From Sulfurovum sp. (GTDB lineage Bacteria; Campylobacterota; Campylobacteria; Campylobacterales; Sulfurovaceae), in the NCBI GenBank assembly GCA_026193735.1, contig JAPHUJ010000279.1, forward strand, positions 1 to 6,066: a stretch of 6,066 nucleotides of DNA, given 5' to 3'. A program made the position numbers and the translations under genes. This document shows positions 5,411 through 6,066 of this stretch, piece after piece. The first letter of the stretch is position 1; each line of letters begins with the position of its first letter. The notes under the pieces are model-generated. The model was not told the origin of the DNA. It made no database searches and saw only the letters and a program-made list of their open reading frames with translations.

Positions 5411-6066
5411 TTAGAGTAAATTTTTATAGTATTTTACCACCCTATCATCCACATTAATGACCCTATGTAAATACTGTGTCAAATCCCCTTTATTAAAATC
5501 CAACTTGAGGTTTTTAGGATTTATAGCTCTTGAAATAGCTACATAAAACTGACTTGGTGCAAAGATGTTGTCTACATTGCAAACAAGATTGTCTATACTC
5601 ATCCCCTGAGACTTGTGTATCGTCACAGCGTATGCTAGTTTTAGAGGGAACTGTGAGAGCGTAGCAAGTGACATAGTCTCAACTGTACCATCATCTTTGA
5701 CCATCATATCGACAAGATCAAATTCATGTCTTTCAACACGAACGAATTCTTCCTCTTTTTCCACGATGAGATGATCTTCTTCTATCTTCCTGAGTATACC
5801 TCTCTCACCATTGACGAACTTACCCCATTTATTCACGGTAAACAAGATAGGAACACCCTCTTTCAGTGTAAGATGTTCTGAAATCGGCAGCATATTTTTC
5901 CAGCCAGAGAGTTTTTTTTCATGTACGGAACCGAACATCTCTATATCTGCAAAAAGTATCGTCTCTTCCGTATCGAGTTCATTGATCTTTGCTCTGTTGG
6001 TCTGTTCAACCTCCAAGTTACGTCCATAAAGATATGTTGGGTCTTTTTCCATGCCTTCTGTATTCC
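5411..6066 (-). CDS. Pif1/RecD-like superfamily 1 DNA helicase, C-terminal part (5' truncated by window)
   Basis: The frame is open to the right edge of the window (four more codons, NTEG, precede the Met at 6052), so that ATG is probably internal; 217 residues are visible. Numbered from that Met, PTYLYGRNLEVEQTN (5-19) is the segment after helicase motif III. FTVNKWGKFVNGERGI (71-86) is the OB/SH3-like region typical of Pif1 and RecD2 proteins. PLKLAYAVTIHKSQGMSID (136-154) and SQFYVAISRA (167-176) are the late helicase motifs, the latter with the conserved arginine (R175) that contacts ATP; together they form the UvrD_C_2-type domain. Walker A and B must lie beyond the window. The protein would unwind DNA 5'-3' in the cytoplasm, acting on forks, G-quadruplexes or repair intermediates. 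The C-terminus ends soon after the motif region, as in compact bacterial Pif1-like proteins of about 400-500 residues. The 146 bases between its stop and the peptide frame hold a candidate promoter, so it is probably not in the cyclase operon. No clear terminator hairpin follows its stop. Confidence 0.85.
   Translation of the reverse strand, partial: NTEGMEKDPTYLYGRNLEVEQTNRAKINELDTEETILFADIEMFGSVHEKKLSGWKNMLPISEHLTLKEGVPILFTVNKWGKFVNGERGILRKIEEDHLIVEKEEEFVRVERHEFDLVDMMVKDDGTVETMSLATLSQFPLKLAYAVTIHKSQGMSIDNLVCNVDNIFAPSQFYVAISRAINPKNLKLDFNKGDLTQYLHRVINVDDRVVKYYKNLL

Noticed and set aside
5811..6029. A + strand open frame opposite the helicase gene
   Set aside because: It is antisense to clear helicase motifs and has no family resemblance; shadow frame.
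1..6066. Search for tRNA or rRNA genes, CRISPR arrays, insertion sequence ends and riboswitches
   Set aside because: No regularly spaced repeats, no transposase-like frame, no cloverleaf and no rRNA-like stretch were seen. Non-coding space is limited to about 110 bases at 242-351 and 146 bases at 5265-5410.

Overview
The window is AT-rich and compactly coded. Its gene content (a NifX-type small protein, a large c-di-GMP signalling protein and a Pif1/RecD-like helicase) and its codon use suggest a Campylobacterota bacterium of the Sulfurovum/Sulfurimonas kind. That assignment is an impression from sequence style, not a demonstrated one.

Layout. The left edge (1-241, + strand) holds the C-terminal end of a NifB/NifX-family iron-molybdenum-cofactor-type protein. 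One base after its stop, a + strand frame (243-320) resembles the first ~26 residues of a TrmO/TsaA tRNA methyltransferase and then loses the resemblance; it may be a gene remnant. A long composite inverted repeat (322-389) sits at the convergent junction and overlaps the stop codon of the next gene.

Most of the window (352-4932, - strand) is one 1526-residue protein. In order it carries a degenerate C-lobe-only protein kinase region, an AAA/STAND-type ATPase with intact Walker A and B motifs, a winged-helix/TPR helical scaffold, a GAF domain, a short coiled coil and a GGDEF diguanylate cyclase with an apparently intact active site and I-site. From kinase to GAF this is the architecture of the large 'serine/threonine kinase - AAA ATPase - GAF - histidine kinase' sensors, but the histidine kinase is replaced by a c-di-GMP synthase and the kinase part looks dead.

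Just upstream on the same strand are an unrecognised 88-residue, tryptophan-rich protein (4945-5211) and, overlapping its start by an ATGA junction, an 18-codon hydrophobic peptide with a good ribosome binding site (5208-5264). The tight spacing makes peptide, 88-aa protein and giant cyclase a probable three-part operon. It would be driven from an AT-rich intergenic region (5265-5410) with a TATAAT -10 box. The short peptide could be a translational leader or the signal peptide of the 88-aa protein, detached by a one-base frameshift.

The right edge (5411-6066, - strand) holds the C-terminal third to half of a Pif1/RecD-like DNA helicase, cut off by the window end. Its link to the operon is positional only.

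Working model (inference): the 88-aa product, possibly exported or membrane-tethered, is a partner or input for the giant protein. That protein would integrate signals through its ATPase, TPR and GAF modules and report them as c-di-GMP.
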